From: Campylobacteraceae bacterium
GTDB lineage: Bacteria > Campylobacterota > Campylobacteria > Campylobacterales > Arcobacteraceae
Direction: 5' to 3'
NCBI GenBank assembly: GCA_013215915.1
Contig: JABSON010000005.1
Coordinates: 1 to 37,027 of the forward strand
DNA: 37,027 bases
A program made the position numbers and the translations under genes. Below the pieces are notes generated by a model. It was not told the origin of the DNA, made no database searches, and saw only the letters and a program-made list of their open reading frames with translations. Below, one piece after another: positions 6,853 through 15,534 of the stretch; the first letter of the stretch is position 1; every line of letters starts with the position of its first letter.

Positions 6853-8088
6853 ATGAAAAAAACTACGTATAATTTTAGGCTGAAAGACTCTCTTGTTGGT
6901 CTTCAATTTCTTTTTGTTGCATTTGGTGCACTAGTTCTTGTACCAATCTTGACTGGGCTTGATCCAAATGTTGCATTATTTACAGCAGGTTTAGGAACAT
7001 TAATATTCCAACTTGTAAATAAAAAGAATGTTCCTCCAATCTTTTTAGCTTCTTCTTTTGCATTTATTGCACCAATTTCTTATGGTGTGCAAACTTGGGG
7101 AATTGCTGGGACTATGTCAGGTCTTATTGCAGCTGGTATATTTTATGTATTATTATCATTTTTAATTAGAATACGAGGTTCTGGATTTTTACATAAATTA
7201 TTGCCAGCTGTAGTAGTTGGTCCTGTAATTATGAGTATTGGATTAATTCTTTCACCAGTTGCTGTTAATTTAGCAATGGGTAAATCAGGTGATGGTTCAC
7301 TTATTCTAATTCCTCAAGAACAAGCTATGGTTATTTCAATGGTAGCTTTATTTGTAACTGTATTTGCTTCATTAATTGGAAAAGGGTTTTTAAAATTAAT
7401 TCCAATTTTACTAGGAATAATTTCTGGTTATATTGTTGCATTATTTTATGGTTTAGTTGATTTTACAATTGTAGCAAACGCAGCTTGGTTTGCTATACCT
7501 TCATTTGTTGCACCTGAACTTAATTGGCATGCAATTATATTCATTTTACCAATTGCTATTGCTCCTGCAATTGAGCACATTGGTGATATGTTAGCTATTT
7601 CTAATGTTACAAAAGAAGATTATTTACAAAATCCAGGTTTAGAAAATACTCTTTTGGGTGACGGACTTGCGACTTGTGCTGCATCAGTATTAGGTGGACC
7701 TCCTAATACTACGTATTCAGAAGTAACAGGTGCAGTAACTCTAACAAAAGCATTTAATCCAGCAATTATGACTTGGGCAGCACTTTGTGCAATTGTTTTA
7801 GCATTTGTTGGGAAACTAGGTGGTTTATTAGCAACTATTCCAACTCCAGTAATGGGTGGAATTATGTTATTACTATTTGGTATGATCGCTTCAATTGGTA
7901 TTTCAACTCTTGTAAAAGAAAAACCAGACTTCTCTTGTCCTAGAAATATGGCAATTATTTCAATGATTTTAGTATTCTCAATTGGTGGAATGACTTTTAA
8001 TTTTGCAGGAGTAGGTTTCTCTGGAATTGGACTTGGTGCAATTGTAGGAATTTTATTAAATCTAATTTTACCACAGCCTAAATCATAA
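6853..8088 (+). CDS. uraA: Uracil permease (NCS2 family)
   Basis: 411-aa inner-membrane uracil:proton symporter. The substrate- and proton-binding region reads 'IEHIGDMLAIS' (about residues 240-250), and 'LLGDGLATCAASVLGGPPNTTYSE' (about 265-288) is the UraA signature that separates pyrimidine from AzgA-type purine carriers. The N-terminal part has 'LQFLFVAFGALVLVPIL'. Length is normal. It is divergent from upp and followed by a strong terminator, so it is probably monocistronic. The ATG is preceded by AAGG. Confidence 0.95.
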   Translation: MKKTTYNFRLKDSLVGLQFLFVAFGALVLVPILTGLDPNVALFTAGLGTLIFQLVNKKNVPPIFLASSFAFIAPISYGVQTWGIAGTMSGLIAAGIFYVLLSFLIRIRGSGFLHKLLPAVVVGPVIMSIGLILSPVAVNLAMGKSGDGSLILIPQEQAMVISMVALFVTVFASLIGKGFLKLIPILLGIISGYIVALFYGLVDFTIVANAAWFAIPSFVAPELNWHAIIFILPIAIAPAIEHIGDMLAISNVTKEDYLQNPGLENTLLGDGLATCAASVLGGPPNTTYSEVTGAVTLTKAFNPAIMTWAALCAIVLAFVGKLGGLLATIPTPVMGGIMLLLFGMIASIGISTLVKEKPDFSCPRNMAIISMILVFSIGGMTFNFAGVGFSGIGLGAIVGILLNLILPQPKS

Positions 8089-8114
8089 ACAAAAGAGCTT
8101 TTGCTCTTTTGTTT
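8087..8114 (+). terminator. Terminator of uraA
   Basis: AAACAAAAGAGC and GCTCTTTTGTTT form a 12-bp stem with a TTTT loop; the right arm is itself T-rich. The 261 bp that follow up to the TolC gene hold only AT-rich promoter-like sequence; I see no gene in them. Confidence 0.85.
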
Positions 8115-8375
8115 AGACTTATTAAAAAAACAATTCTTGTATTTACTCTTCTAAAATTTAATACTATATATAATATTATTTATTAAAATATAAATACTTA
8201 TTATTATTTCAAAATTATAGTTATAATCCTTTAAAGTATGGCAATTTAAGGTGAAAAGTGCTATCATTTTTTATTAAAAAATCTAGTTTATATATAAATA
8301 ATACTTATAAAACAATTCTAATATTTATTACTTTTAAAAGGATATTTAGAAAATATACTAAAAATGAGATGACAA

Positions 8376-9722
8376 ATGAGATCACTACTAATATTTTTCC
8401 TGTTAATTACTTTTTCAAATGCTAATATTTCAATTGAAAATGCTTGGAAAAAAGTTCTTCTACTTAATGAAGGATTAAAAGCTTCAAATGCTGATGTTTT
8501 ATATGCAGATGAACTAAATAAAGCTACAAGTTCATTTTATTTACCAGAGTTAAATTTAAATACTTCGTATACGAGATTAGAAAAAGATATACAAATGTCT
8601 AATCCTCTTATTCCTATACAAGGTCTTTTGGGAACTCTTGCTGGTAAACCAATACCCATGCCTGATAAAATAACACTACAAGAAAAAGATATATTTTCTT
8701 CATCTTTATCTTTATTGTGGCCAATTTACACAGGTGGAAAAATAGATGCTGCAAGTGATTTCTTTAAAGCAAAAAAAGAAGAAGCACAAGCAAAATATAA
8801 ACTTAATAAAGATAAAGTTTTTTTGAAACTAATTAAATCTTATTATGGTGTTTTACTTGCAAAAGAGTTATTAAATACAAGAGAAGAAGCTAGAAATTCT
8901 TTAGAATTACATTTAAATAATTCAAAGATTTTAAAATCTCAAGGTCAAATTGCAAGTATTGATTTATTAAATGCAAAAGTTAAATTAGATTCTGCAAATA
9001 TAGAAAATACTAAAGCAAAACATAAATATGAGATTACAAAACTTTCACTTAAAAATTTGATTAATTCTAACGATTTGCCATCTTCATCTTTATTTATTTC
9101 ATCAAAAATTGAAGATAAAGAAGTTTATGAAAAACAAATGTTAGATTCATATTCAGCATTAGATATTATTAAAGCAAAACAAAAACAAGTTGATTCAAAT
9201 ATTTTAATTAAAAAATCAGAATATTTTCCAAAAATTGTAGCATTTGGGAATTATACTTTATATAAAGATGATTCAATTAATAGTCAAAGCAAAGCAAATT
9301 GGAATGCTGGTCTTGCATTAAAGTTTAATTTGTTTTCACGCAAGGGCAAAGCAGAGAACTTAAAAGCTGCAAGAATTATGAAAAGTAGATTATCTTATAC
9401 ATTAAATCAATCAAAAAGTGATTTATCTCTTTTAATTGAAAAAACATATAAAGAAATGCTTCAATTTAAAAGTGAGTATGAAGATTTAGATTCTTCTTTA
9501 TCTTTAGCGCATGAAAATTTAAGATTAAGATCTTTGGCTTTTAAAGAAGGTATATCTACTTCAATTGAGGTAGTTGATGCTCAAACTTTTTTAACAGCGG
9601 CTAAAACAAAAAGATTAAATGCAATATATAATTATGTTAAAAAAGTTTCACAGCTTTGTGTTTTATCTGGGACGCGTGAAATGTTTTTTAAATTACAGTC
9701 TAGTTCAATGGAGATCAAATGA
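8376..9722 (+). CDS. TolC-family outer-membrane efflux protein
   Basis: 448-aa protein with an N-terminal Sec signal ('LLIFFLLITFSNA', cut near residue 17). Two OEP repeats follow: 'ISIENAWKKVLLLNEGLKAS' opens the first and long amphipathic helices around 120-230 and 320-440 form the periplasmic tunnel. 'LSLLWPIYTGGKIDAA' and 'LALKFNLFSRKGKAEN' are the paired outer-membrane strand/helix entries typical of TolC proteins. It is the first gene of a four-gene operon and overlaps the adaptor gene by 4 bp (ATGA). An in-frame TGA directly upstream limits start choice to 8376; the Shine-Dalgarno is weak. The substrate is unknown. Confidence 0.92.
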   Translation: MRSLLIFFLLITFSNANISIENAWKKVLLLNEGLKASNADVLYADELNKATSSFYLPELNLNTSYTRLEKDIQMSNPLIPIQGLLGTLAGKPIPMPDKITLQEKDIFSSSLSLLWPIYTGGKIDAASDFFKAKKEEAQAKYKLNKDKVFLKLIKSYYGVLLAKELLNTREEARNSLELHLNNSKILKSQGQIASIDLLNAKVKLDSANIENTKAKHKYEITKLSLKNLINSNDLPSSSLFISSKIEDKEVYEKQMLDSYSALDIIKAKQKQVDSNILIKKSEYFPKIVAFGNYTLYKDDSINSQSKANWNAGLALKFNLFSRKGKAENLKAARIMKSRLSYTLNQSKSDLSLLIEKTYKEMLQFKSEYEDLDSSLSLAHENLRLRSLAFKEGISTSIEVVDAQTFLTAAKTKRLNAIYNYVKKVSQLCVLSGTREMFFKLQSSSMEIK

Positions 9723-10693
9723 ATAAAATATTAATATTTATAATAGCTTTAATAGCTGCTATTATTTTGTGGGTAGGCAGTACTTTTTACCAAGCATACC
9801 AACCAAAACCTTTAAGTATTCAAGGTGAGATAGATGCTCAATCTTATAATATTTCTTCAAAAGTAGCAGGTAGAATAAGTAAAATATCTGTTAAAAAAGG
9901 TGATATTGTTAAAAAAGGTGATTATATTTTTTCAATTACATCTGATGAAGTAAAAGCTAAATTAAAACAAGCACAAGCTTCTAAAGAAGTTGCAGAGGCT
10001 ATTAAAAATAAAGCTGATAAAGGTGCAAGAGTTCAAGAAATAGCAGCTTCAAAAAGTCAATATCAAAAAGCATTAGTAGCTCAAAAACTTATGAATACTA
10101 CATATAAAAGAATTAAAAAATTATATGATGAGGGTGTAATATCTCAACAAAAACACGATGAAGTATATGCAAAACTTGAAGCTTCAAAATATACATCTTC
10201 TTCTGCAAAACAGTTATATTTAATGTCAAAAGTAGGCGCTCGTATTGAAGATAAAAATGCAGCAAGAGCTAAAGAAAAAGTTTATGCTGGAAAAATTGAT
10301 GAAGTTGAAGCATATATCAAAGAGTTAGATATTTATTCTTTCCAAAGAGGTGAAGTTACTTCTGTTTTAATTCAAGAAGGAGAATTATCACCTAGTGGTT
10401 TTCCAATTGTTACTTTAACTGATATGAATAATTCTTGGGCTCGGTTTACTATTAGAGAAGATTTACTTCCAAGCTTTAAAAAAGGCACTATTTTTAAAGT
10501 TAAAATACCTGGTTTAGGAAATCTGTCATATGAATATAAAGTAAGTTTTATATCTGTAATGGGAAACTATGCAATTTGGAAAGCATCTCAAGCTGGAAAA
10601 GGTTTTGATATGAAAAGTTTTGAAGTTCATATGGAAGCTGTTGATAAAATTAAAGACTTAAGAGTTGGAATGAGTGTATTACTAGAATTATGA
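9719..10693 (+). CDS. HlyD/YhiI-type periplasmic adaptor (membrane fusion protein)
   Basis: 324-aa protein anchored by one N-terminal helix ('ILIFIIALIAAIILWVG', residues 4-20). The first lipoyl half reads 'YNISSKVAGRISKISVKKGDIVKKGDYIF' (about 43-71). An alpha-helical hairpin covers about 75-190, and the second lipoyl half includes 'GEVTSVLIQEGELSPSGFPIVTL'. It links the ABC-2 permeases of the inner membrane to the TolC-like channel. It overlaps both neighbours by 4 bp, showing tight coupling. The class is the one found with YhhJ/YbhS-like ABC-2 permeases. Confidence 0.9.
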   Translation: MNKILIFIIALIAAIILWVGSTFYQAYQPKPLSIQGEIDAQSYNISSKVAGRISKISVKKGDIVKKGDYIFSITSDEVKAKLKQAQASKEVAEAIKNKADKGARVQEIAASKSQYQKALVAQKLMNTTYKRIKKLYDEGVISQQKHDEVYAKLEASKYTSSSAKQLYLMSKVGARIEDKNAARAKEKVYAGKIDEVEAYIKELDIYSFQRGEVTSVLIQEGELSPSGFPIVTLTDMNNSWARFTIREDLLPSFKKGTIFKVKIPGLGNLSYEYKVSFISVMGNYAIWKASQAGKGFDMKSFEVHMEAVDKIKDLRVGMSVLLEL

Positions 10694-11811
10694 TTAATGC
10701 ATTAAAACTAGAATTAAAAGAGATTAAAAATTCATTTTATCTCTTTTCTTTACTTACTTGGCTTCCTTTGTTAAACTTTTTTCTAATTATAATGATTTTT
10801 CATGGAGGTACTGCTCAGAACTTAGCTATCTCTATCGTTGATTATGACCAAAGCGCACTTTCAAGAAAAATAATACAAGATATTAATGCAACTTCAACCT
10901 TAAGAGTTAAATATATTCATTCAAATGTAAAAGAAGCAGCAAGAGATATATCTGCTAATAATATTTATGCAACTTTAGTTATTCCTAATCATTTTGAAAA
11001 AGATGTATTGTTAGATAAAAATCCAAAACTTACTGCTTTTATAAATGCTCAATATTTATTAATTGCAAAAATGGTGAAGTCAACTTTATCAGGAACACTA
11101 AGAGAAAGTTCAGTAAAAATAGATTTTTTAAATGCCTTAAAAAACAAATCTGCAGTCTCTGAGTCAAAATCTGCAGCAAATCCTATTAATATCCAAGTTA
11201 CAGCTTTTTATAATACTTATAAAAACTATTTCTTATTTTTAGTATCAGCAATTATTCCAAGTATTTGGCAAATATTTATAGCAATAGCAATTGTAGCTTC
11301 TATATCTCATACTTTTAAACAAAAAAAAGAAAAAGAGTTTTTTAAAGATGGAGTTATAAAAGGACTTATTGGAAAAACTTTACCATATACTTTAGTTTAT
11401 TTAGCCTGGGGAATTGTATTTTTACTTTATATGTATGGATATGAATCCTGGGTATTTAAAGGATCAATACCACTTACAATATTAGCTATGTTTTTAACAA
11501 TATTAGCATATCAAGCAATATCTTTATCTTTCTTTTGTATAAGTTTTCATCCCCTTCGTGCTCTTAGTATGACAGCTTTATATACAGCTCCTGCTTTAGC
11601 TTTTGTGGGAATTACTTTTCCAACTGAGAGTATGTCTGGTTTTGCAACATTTTGGCATAACATATTACCAATTTCACATTATTTAAAAATACAAATATTA
11701 GAATCATCAAGAGAAATAGACTTTTTACTTGTTTGGCCTATGTTTAAATCTTTATTATATTTTTTACCTATGTGGTTATTTGTTATTTATAAACTTAGGA
11801 AAATTAAATGA
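10690..11811 (+). CDS. ABC-2 type permease, first of two
   Basis: 373-aa inner-membrane protein. One helix near residues 17-38 is followed by a periplasmic domain (about 40-175, with 'LSIVDYDQSALSRKIIQDI' and 'IYATLVIPNHFEKDVLL') and then about five helices, ending in a cytosolic 'YKLRKIK'. This is the ABC2_membrane_3 layout of YhhJ/YbhR-type exporters. The last helices contain 'SFFCISFHPLRALSM' and 'FPTESMSGFATFWHNILPISHYL', typical of the family. It is paralogous to the next gene, so the pair probably forms a heterodimer. No nucleotide-binding protein is encoded next to it. Confidence 0.88.
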   Translation: MINALKLELKEIKNSFYLFSLLTWLPLLNFFLIIMIFHGGTAQNLAISIVDYDQSALSRKIIQDINATSTLRVKYIHSNVKEAARDISANNIYATLVIPNHFEKDVLLDKNPKLTAFINAQYLLIAKMVKSTLSGTLRESSVKIDFLNALKNKSAVSESKSAANPINIQVTAFYNTYKNYFLFLVSAIIPSIWQIFIAIAIVASISHTFKQKKEKEFFKDGVIKGLIGKTLPYTLVYLAWGIVFLLYMYGYESWVFKGSIPLTILAMFLTILAYQAISLSFFCISFHPLRALSMTALYTAPALAFVGITFPTESMSGFATFWHNILPISHYLKIQILESSREIDFLLVWPMFKSLLYFLPMWLFVIYKLRKIK

Positions 11812-12941
11812 CTTTTTTAGAAGTATTAAAATTTGAGTTTAATAATGTTATAAAAAATATTCCTATTCTTATGACATCAATTGGTGCAGTTATACTGTAT
11901 TCATTCTTTTATCCACAACCTTATACAAATGAAGTTGTTCAAACATTAAGAGTTTCTGTTGTTGATTTAGATAAAAGTGATCTTTCAAGAAAACTAATAT
12001 TCTCACTTAACTCAAGCCCCCAAATAGAAGTGTATAGACAAGATTTATCTTCAAATGATGCAAAAAAAGCCTTGTTAGAGAATAAAGTATCTGGACTTAT
12101 TATAATTCCAGCTCATTTTAAAAAAGACCTGCTTTTAAAAAAGAGTCCTACAATTGCTCTTGGAGCTGATGCTAATTATTTTTTAATTTATGGAAGTATA
12201 GTTGAGGGAGCTTTAAAAAGTATACTAACAAAAGCTGCTAGTATTAAAGTATCAAATTTACTTTTAAATGACGTACCTTTAGAATCTGCAAAAGAATCAT
12301 TTACATCTTTTTCTCTAAAATCTATATATTTATTTAATCCAGATATGTCTTATACCTATTATATCATTCCTGCTGTTTTTGTACTAATCCTGCAACAAAC
12401 TATACTAATGGGATTAGGTATGCTTGGAGCTTCTTATAATGAGAATAAATATAAAGTTGATGCATCTATTTGGATGAAAATATCTTCAAGAGTAATAATT
12501 TTTGGATCTTTGTTATTTATTAATACTTTATATTATTTTGGATTTACATTTGAGTTCTTTCATATACCTCATTTAGCAAATCTTACAGATATGCTTACAT
12601 TAATGATTCCTTTTATTTTATCAACAGTTTTTTTAGGAATATTATTTGGAGCACTTTTAAAAACTCAAGAACTAGTAACTCCTATTATTCTTTTTACATC
12701 TTTACCTATTATGTTTTCAGCAGGTTTTGTATGGCCAATAGAAGCGATACCTGAATTTATTACTTATTTGTCTTTATTTTTCCCTTGTACTCCTGCTATT
12801 CAAGGATTTCTAAAACTAAATCAAATGGGTGCAGATTTCGAATCTGTATTAGTTCAATATGGTATTTTATGGCTTCAAGCTATTTTATATTTACTTTTAA
12901 CTATATATGTTTTAAGAAGAAAAAAAGATTATTATAATTAA
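11808..12941 (+). CDS. ABC-2 type permease, second of two
   Basis: 377-aa paralogue of the preceding protein with the same layout: first helix near 20-33, periplasmic domain with 'VSVVDLDKSDLSRKLIFSL' and 'VSGLIIIPAHFKKDLLLKK', then a C-terminal bundle of about five helices including 'GFVWPIEAIPEFITYLSLFFP'. It overlaps the upstream gene by 4 bp and ends the operon. The missing ATPase must be supplied from elsewhere, if the pair is ATP-driven at all. Confidence 0.88.
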   Translation: MTFLEVLKFEFNNVIKNIPILMTSIGAVILYSFFYPQPYTNEVVQTLRVSVVDLDKSDLSRKLIFSLNSSPQIEVYRQDLSSNDAKKALLENKVSGLIIIPAHFKKDLLLKKSPTIALGADANYFLIYGSIVEGALKSILTKAASIKVSNLLLNDVPLESAKESFTSFSLKSIYLFNPDMSYTYYIIPAVFVLILQQTILMGLGMLGASYNENKYKVDASIWMKISSRVIIFGSLLFINTLYYFGFTFEFFHIPHLANLTDMLTLMIPFILSTVFLGILFGALLKTQELVTPIILFTSLPIMFSAGFVWPIEAIPEFITYLSLFFPCTPAIQGFLKLNQMGADFESVLVQYGILWLQAILYLLLTIYVLRRKKDYYN

Positions 12942-12960
12942 ATCAATAATTATAAAATAG

Positions 12961-12993
12961 TTATGAGTAAGATAGTATCTATTTTACTCATAA
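12961..12993. terminator. Long hairpin after the efflux operon
   Basis: TTATGAGTAAGATAG and CTATTTTACTCATAA form a 15-bp stem (one G-T pair) with a TAT loop. It is placed like a terminator but no T run follows on the plus strand, so it may instead protect the 3' end. Confidence 0.55.
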
Positions 12994-13085
12994 AAATTAA
13001 AATAGTAAATAAGTAAAAATAATTTCATTAAATTTAATATAAAGTCAGTAGCATATAAATAAAAATATTAAAGAATAGGATATTT

Positions 13086-13976
13086 ATGAATAAACTAAAG
13101 GCTGAATTTATACTGATTTATGTTGCATTTTCTTGGGGAATTGGTTTTCCACTTATGAAACTTGTACTTGATGAAAATGATACATTTACAATATTATGGT
13201 TACGTTTTTCTTTAGCCGCATTAGTATTTGCACCTTTTTTAATTAAATCAAAAGCTATATTTAAAATAAAAACATTATTAATTGGTTTAATTTTAGGTGT
13301 TTTTCTTTTTCTCACTTTTTCATTTTTTATAGTAGGCCTAAACTACACATCAGCTTCAAATACTGGTTTCTTAGCAGGACTTGGTATTATTTTTGTACCT
13401 ATTTTCTTATCAATTATTAAACAAAAACTACCTAGTATAGATAGTAGTATAAGTGCTTTCTTAGGAATTACAGGAATAATTATAATTAGTGGTGTGAGTA
13501 TGGGTGAAGTTAATAAGGGAGATATATTCGTTATTCTTGGAGCAATAACAAGTTCTATACATATAATAATTCTTGACCAATTTGTTAAAGAAGAAGATTG
13601 TATTCCTTTAACTTTCCTTCAATTATTAGTAATGGCTATTTTAGCAATGATAGTTGCATTTTATAATGATAACTTATTACCAAATGAATTTTCTTCTGAC
13701 CTTATACTTAGTATTGGTATCACGGCAATATTATCTACTGCAATAGCTTTTTGGTTACAAACTAAGTATCAATCTCAAACAAGTGCAAATCGAGCAGTAC
13801 TAATTTTTAGCCTAGAGCCAATATTTGCAGTGTTTTTTGCAGCTATATTATTAAATGAAAAAATCACAGTATCACTTTTTATTGGTGGTGGAATAATAGT
13901 ATTAGCAATGATTTATCCTTTGATTCATTCTAAAATTACGAGAAAAGATATTGATTTATCTTCTTGTGAAAATTAA
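13086..13976 (+). CDS. DMT superfamily (EamA) transporter
   Basis: 296-aa protein with ten predicted helices in two EamA repeats. The first begins 'FILIYVAFSWGIGFPLMKLVL' and contains 'LWLRFSLAALVFAPF'; the second begins near residue 146 ('GDIFVILGAITSSIHIIILD') and contains 'QTSANRAVLIFSLEPIFAVFFAAIL', the usual last motif. It is a metabolite or drug exporter of unknown substrate. The ATG has AGGA 7 nt upstream. It stands alone between a hairpin and the DUF1800 gene. Confidence 0.9.
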   Translation: MNKLKAEFILIYVAFSWGIGFPLMKLVLDENDTFTILWLRFSLAALVFAPFLIKSKAIFKIKTLLIGLILGVFLFLTFSFFIVGLNYTSASNTGFLAGLGIIFVPIFLSIIKQKLPSIDSSISAFLGITGIIIISGVSMGEVNKGDIFVILGAITSSIHIIILDQFVKEEDCIPLTFLQLLVMAILAMIVAFYNDNLLPNEFSSDLILSIGITAILSTAIAFWLQTKYQSQTSANRAVLIFSLEPIFAVFFAAILLNEKITVSLFIGGGIIVLAMIYPLIHSKITRKDIDLSSCEN

Positions 13977-14148
13977 AATAAATTTATAAATCAAGTAGTT
14001 TTGAAAGAATTAAATTTTAATAAGGAATCAAAACTCAATGATTACTTCAATTTTTTTTCTGGTGCTTATACAAGTATATTCAAATAATATATTCATATTC
14101 ACTACAGATATAAATTATGATGTTAAGATTAAGTTAATATTCACATCA

Positions 14149-14154
14149 TATAAT
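14149..14154 (+). promoter_or_regulatory. Probable -10 box of the DUF1800/DUF1501 operon
   Basis: A perfect TATAAT lies 20 bp before the ATG at 14174, leaving a very short leader that still contains AAGGA. No clear -35 is visible. Confidence 0.45.
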
Positions 14155-14173
14155 TTCTATATAAAGGAATTAT

Positions 14174-15526
14174 ATGAAAATCTTATTATTACTGTTTTTA
14201 TTTTTTAATCTATTAAATGCTTTAAGTATAAATGAAACAAAACATTTATTAAATAAAACTTCCTTTTCTTATTCTAAAAATGATCTTAAAATATATTCTA
14301 AATTCTCAAAAGAAGAAGCTATTGAATATTTAATTAATCAATCTAAAAATCAAAATATTCTTGATCTTCCAAAAAATATAAAAAAAGTATCAATTATTGA
14401 TAAAAAATATAAAAAATTATCAAGAACCGAAAAAAAAGAAATAAGAAAAAGTCAAAAAATAAAAATAAAAGAATTGCAAATTTGGTGGATGAAAATGATG
14501 TTAAATCCATCTTTTTCATTTAGAGAAAAAATGACTCTGTTTTGGCATAATCATTTTGTATCATCTTATGATGTTGTAAAGAATCCTTTCTTTATGTTAA
14601 AACAAAATGAACTATACAGAATAAACTCACTTGGAAACTACAAGAACCTTGTTCATAAGTCTTCTAAAGATTTAGCTATGTTAATATTTTTAGATAACAA
14701 CTCAAATAAAAAATCATCTCCTAATGAAAACTACGCCAGAGAGCTCTTAGAGCTTTTTACTTTAGGTGAGGGCAATTACTCAGAAAAAGATGTAAAAGAG
14801 GCTGCAAGAGCATTTACAGGTTGGAGAGTTAATAAAAGAAAAGCTTTATTTAAAAAAGCTAAAAAACATCATGACTATGAAACAAAAATCTTTTTAAAAC
14901 AAAAAGGAAACTTTGATGGTGAAGATATAATTAATATTATATTCCAACAAAAACAAACATCAATTTTTATTATTTCAAAACTATATAAAGAATTTATATC
15001 AGAAGATTTAAATATGAGTTTAATAGCTACTTTAGCAGATGATTTTATAAAATCAAACTATGATATTTCTTTTTTGATGAAAAATCTTTTATTATCAAAA
15101 GACTTTTGGGATAATAAAACAAATCTAATTAAAAGTCCAATTGAATTTATGATTTCATTATATAAAAACATTAATATAGACTTAAGAGAAAAAGATTATA
15201 AATATTTCCTAAAAACTTCAAAAGCTTTAAATATGCAATTATTTAATCCTCCTGGTGTAAAAGGGTGGAGAGGGAATAAATATTGGATTGATAGTACTTC
15301 TATAATATTAAGACAAGAGTTTTTAAATAGAACAATAAGAAGACATTTAAATAAAAAGAAAATAAATGAATTAAATATATCTTCACTATTAGAGTTTGAA
15401 GAATATTTTTATCCAAAATTCTTAAATATTAAAAATGAGAAAATAAATAAAAGTTTTAAAAAACATAAACATTTGAAAAAAACATATATGTATTTATTAA
15501 ATAATTCAATATATCAGTTAAAATAA
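14174..15526 (+). CDS. DUF1800 family secreted protein
   Basis: 450-aa protein with a short Sec-type signal ('ILLLLFLFFNLLNAL', residues 2-16). DUF1800 marks are 'WWMKMMLNPSFSFREKMTLFWHNHF' near 100 (longer here than quoted in full elsewhere), 'ENYARELLELFTLGEGNYSEKD' near 190, 'ARAFTGWRV' near 215, and 'NPPGVKGWRGN' near 360. Function is unknown. The family nearly always sits beside DUF1501, as here (8-bp gap). The protein is very lysine-rich. Length is at the low end for the family but all blocks are present. Confidence 0.9.
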   Translation: MKILLLLFLFFNLLNALSINETKHLLNKTSFSYSKNDLKIYSKFSKEEAIEYLINQSKNQNILDLPKNIKKVSIIDKKYKKLSRTEKKEIRKSQKIKIKELQIWWMKMMLNPSFSFREKMTLFWHNHFVSSYDVVKNPFFMLKQNELYRINSLGNYKNLVHKSSKDLAMLIFLDNNSNKKSSPNENYARELLELFTLGEGNYSEKDVKEAARAFTGWRVNKRKALFKKAKKHHDYETKIFLKQKGNFDGEDIINIIFQQKQTSIFIISKLYKEFISEDLNMSLIATLADDFIKSNYDISFLMKNLLLSKDFWDNKTNLIKSPIEFMISLYKNINIDLREKDYKYFLKTSKALNMQLFNPPGVKGWRGNKYWIDSTSIILRQEFLNRTIRRHLNKKKINELNISSLLEFEEYFYPKFLNIKNEKINKSFKKHKHLKKTYMYLLNNSIYQLK

Positions 15527-15534
15527 GGAATAAA

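Noticed and set aside
14038-14208. 56-aa frame starting 'MITSIFFLVLIQVYSNN'
   Set aside because: It overlaps the promoter and start of the DUF1800 gene and has poor ribosome-site spacing; composition looks like random AT-rich DNA.
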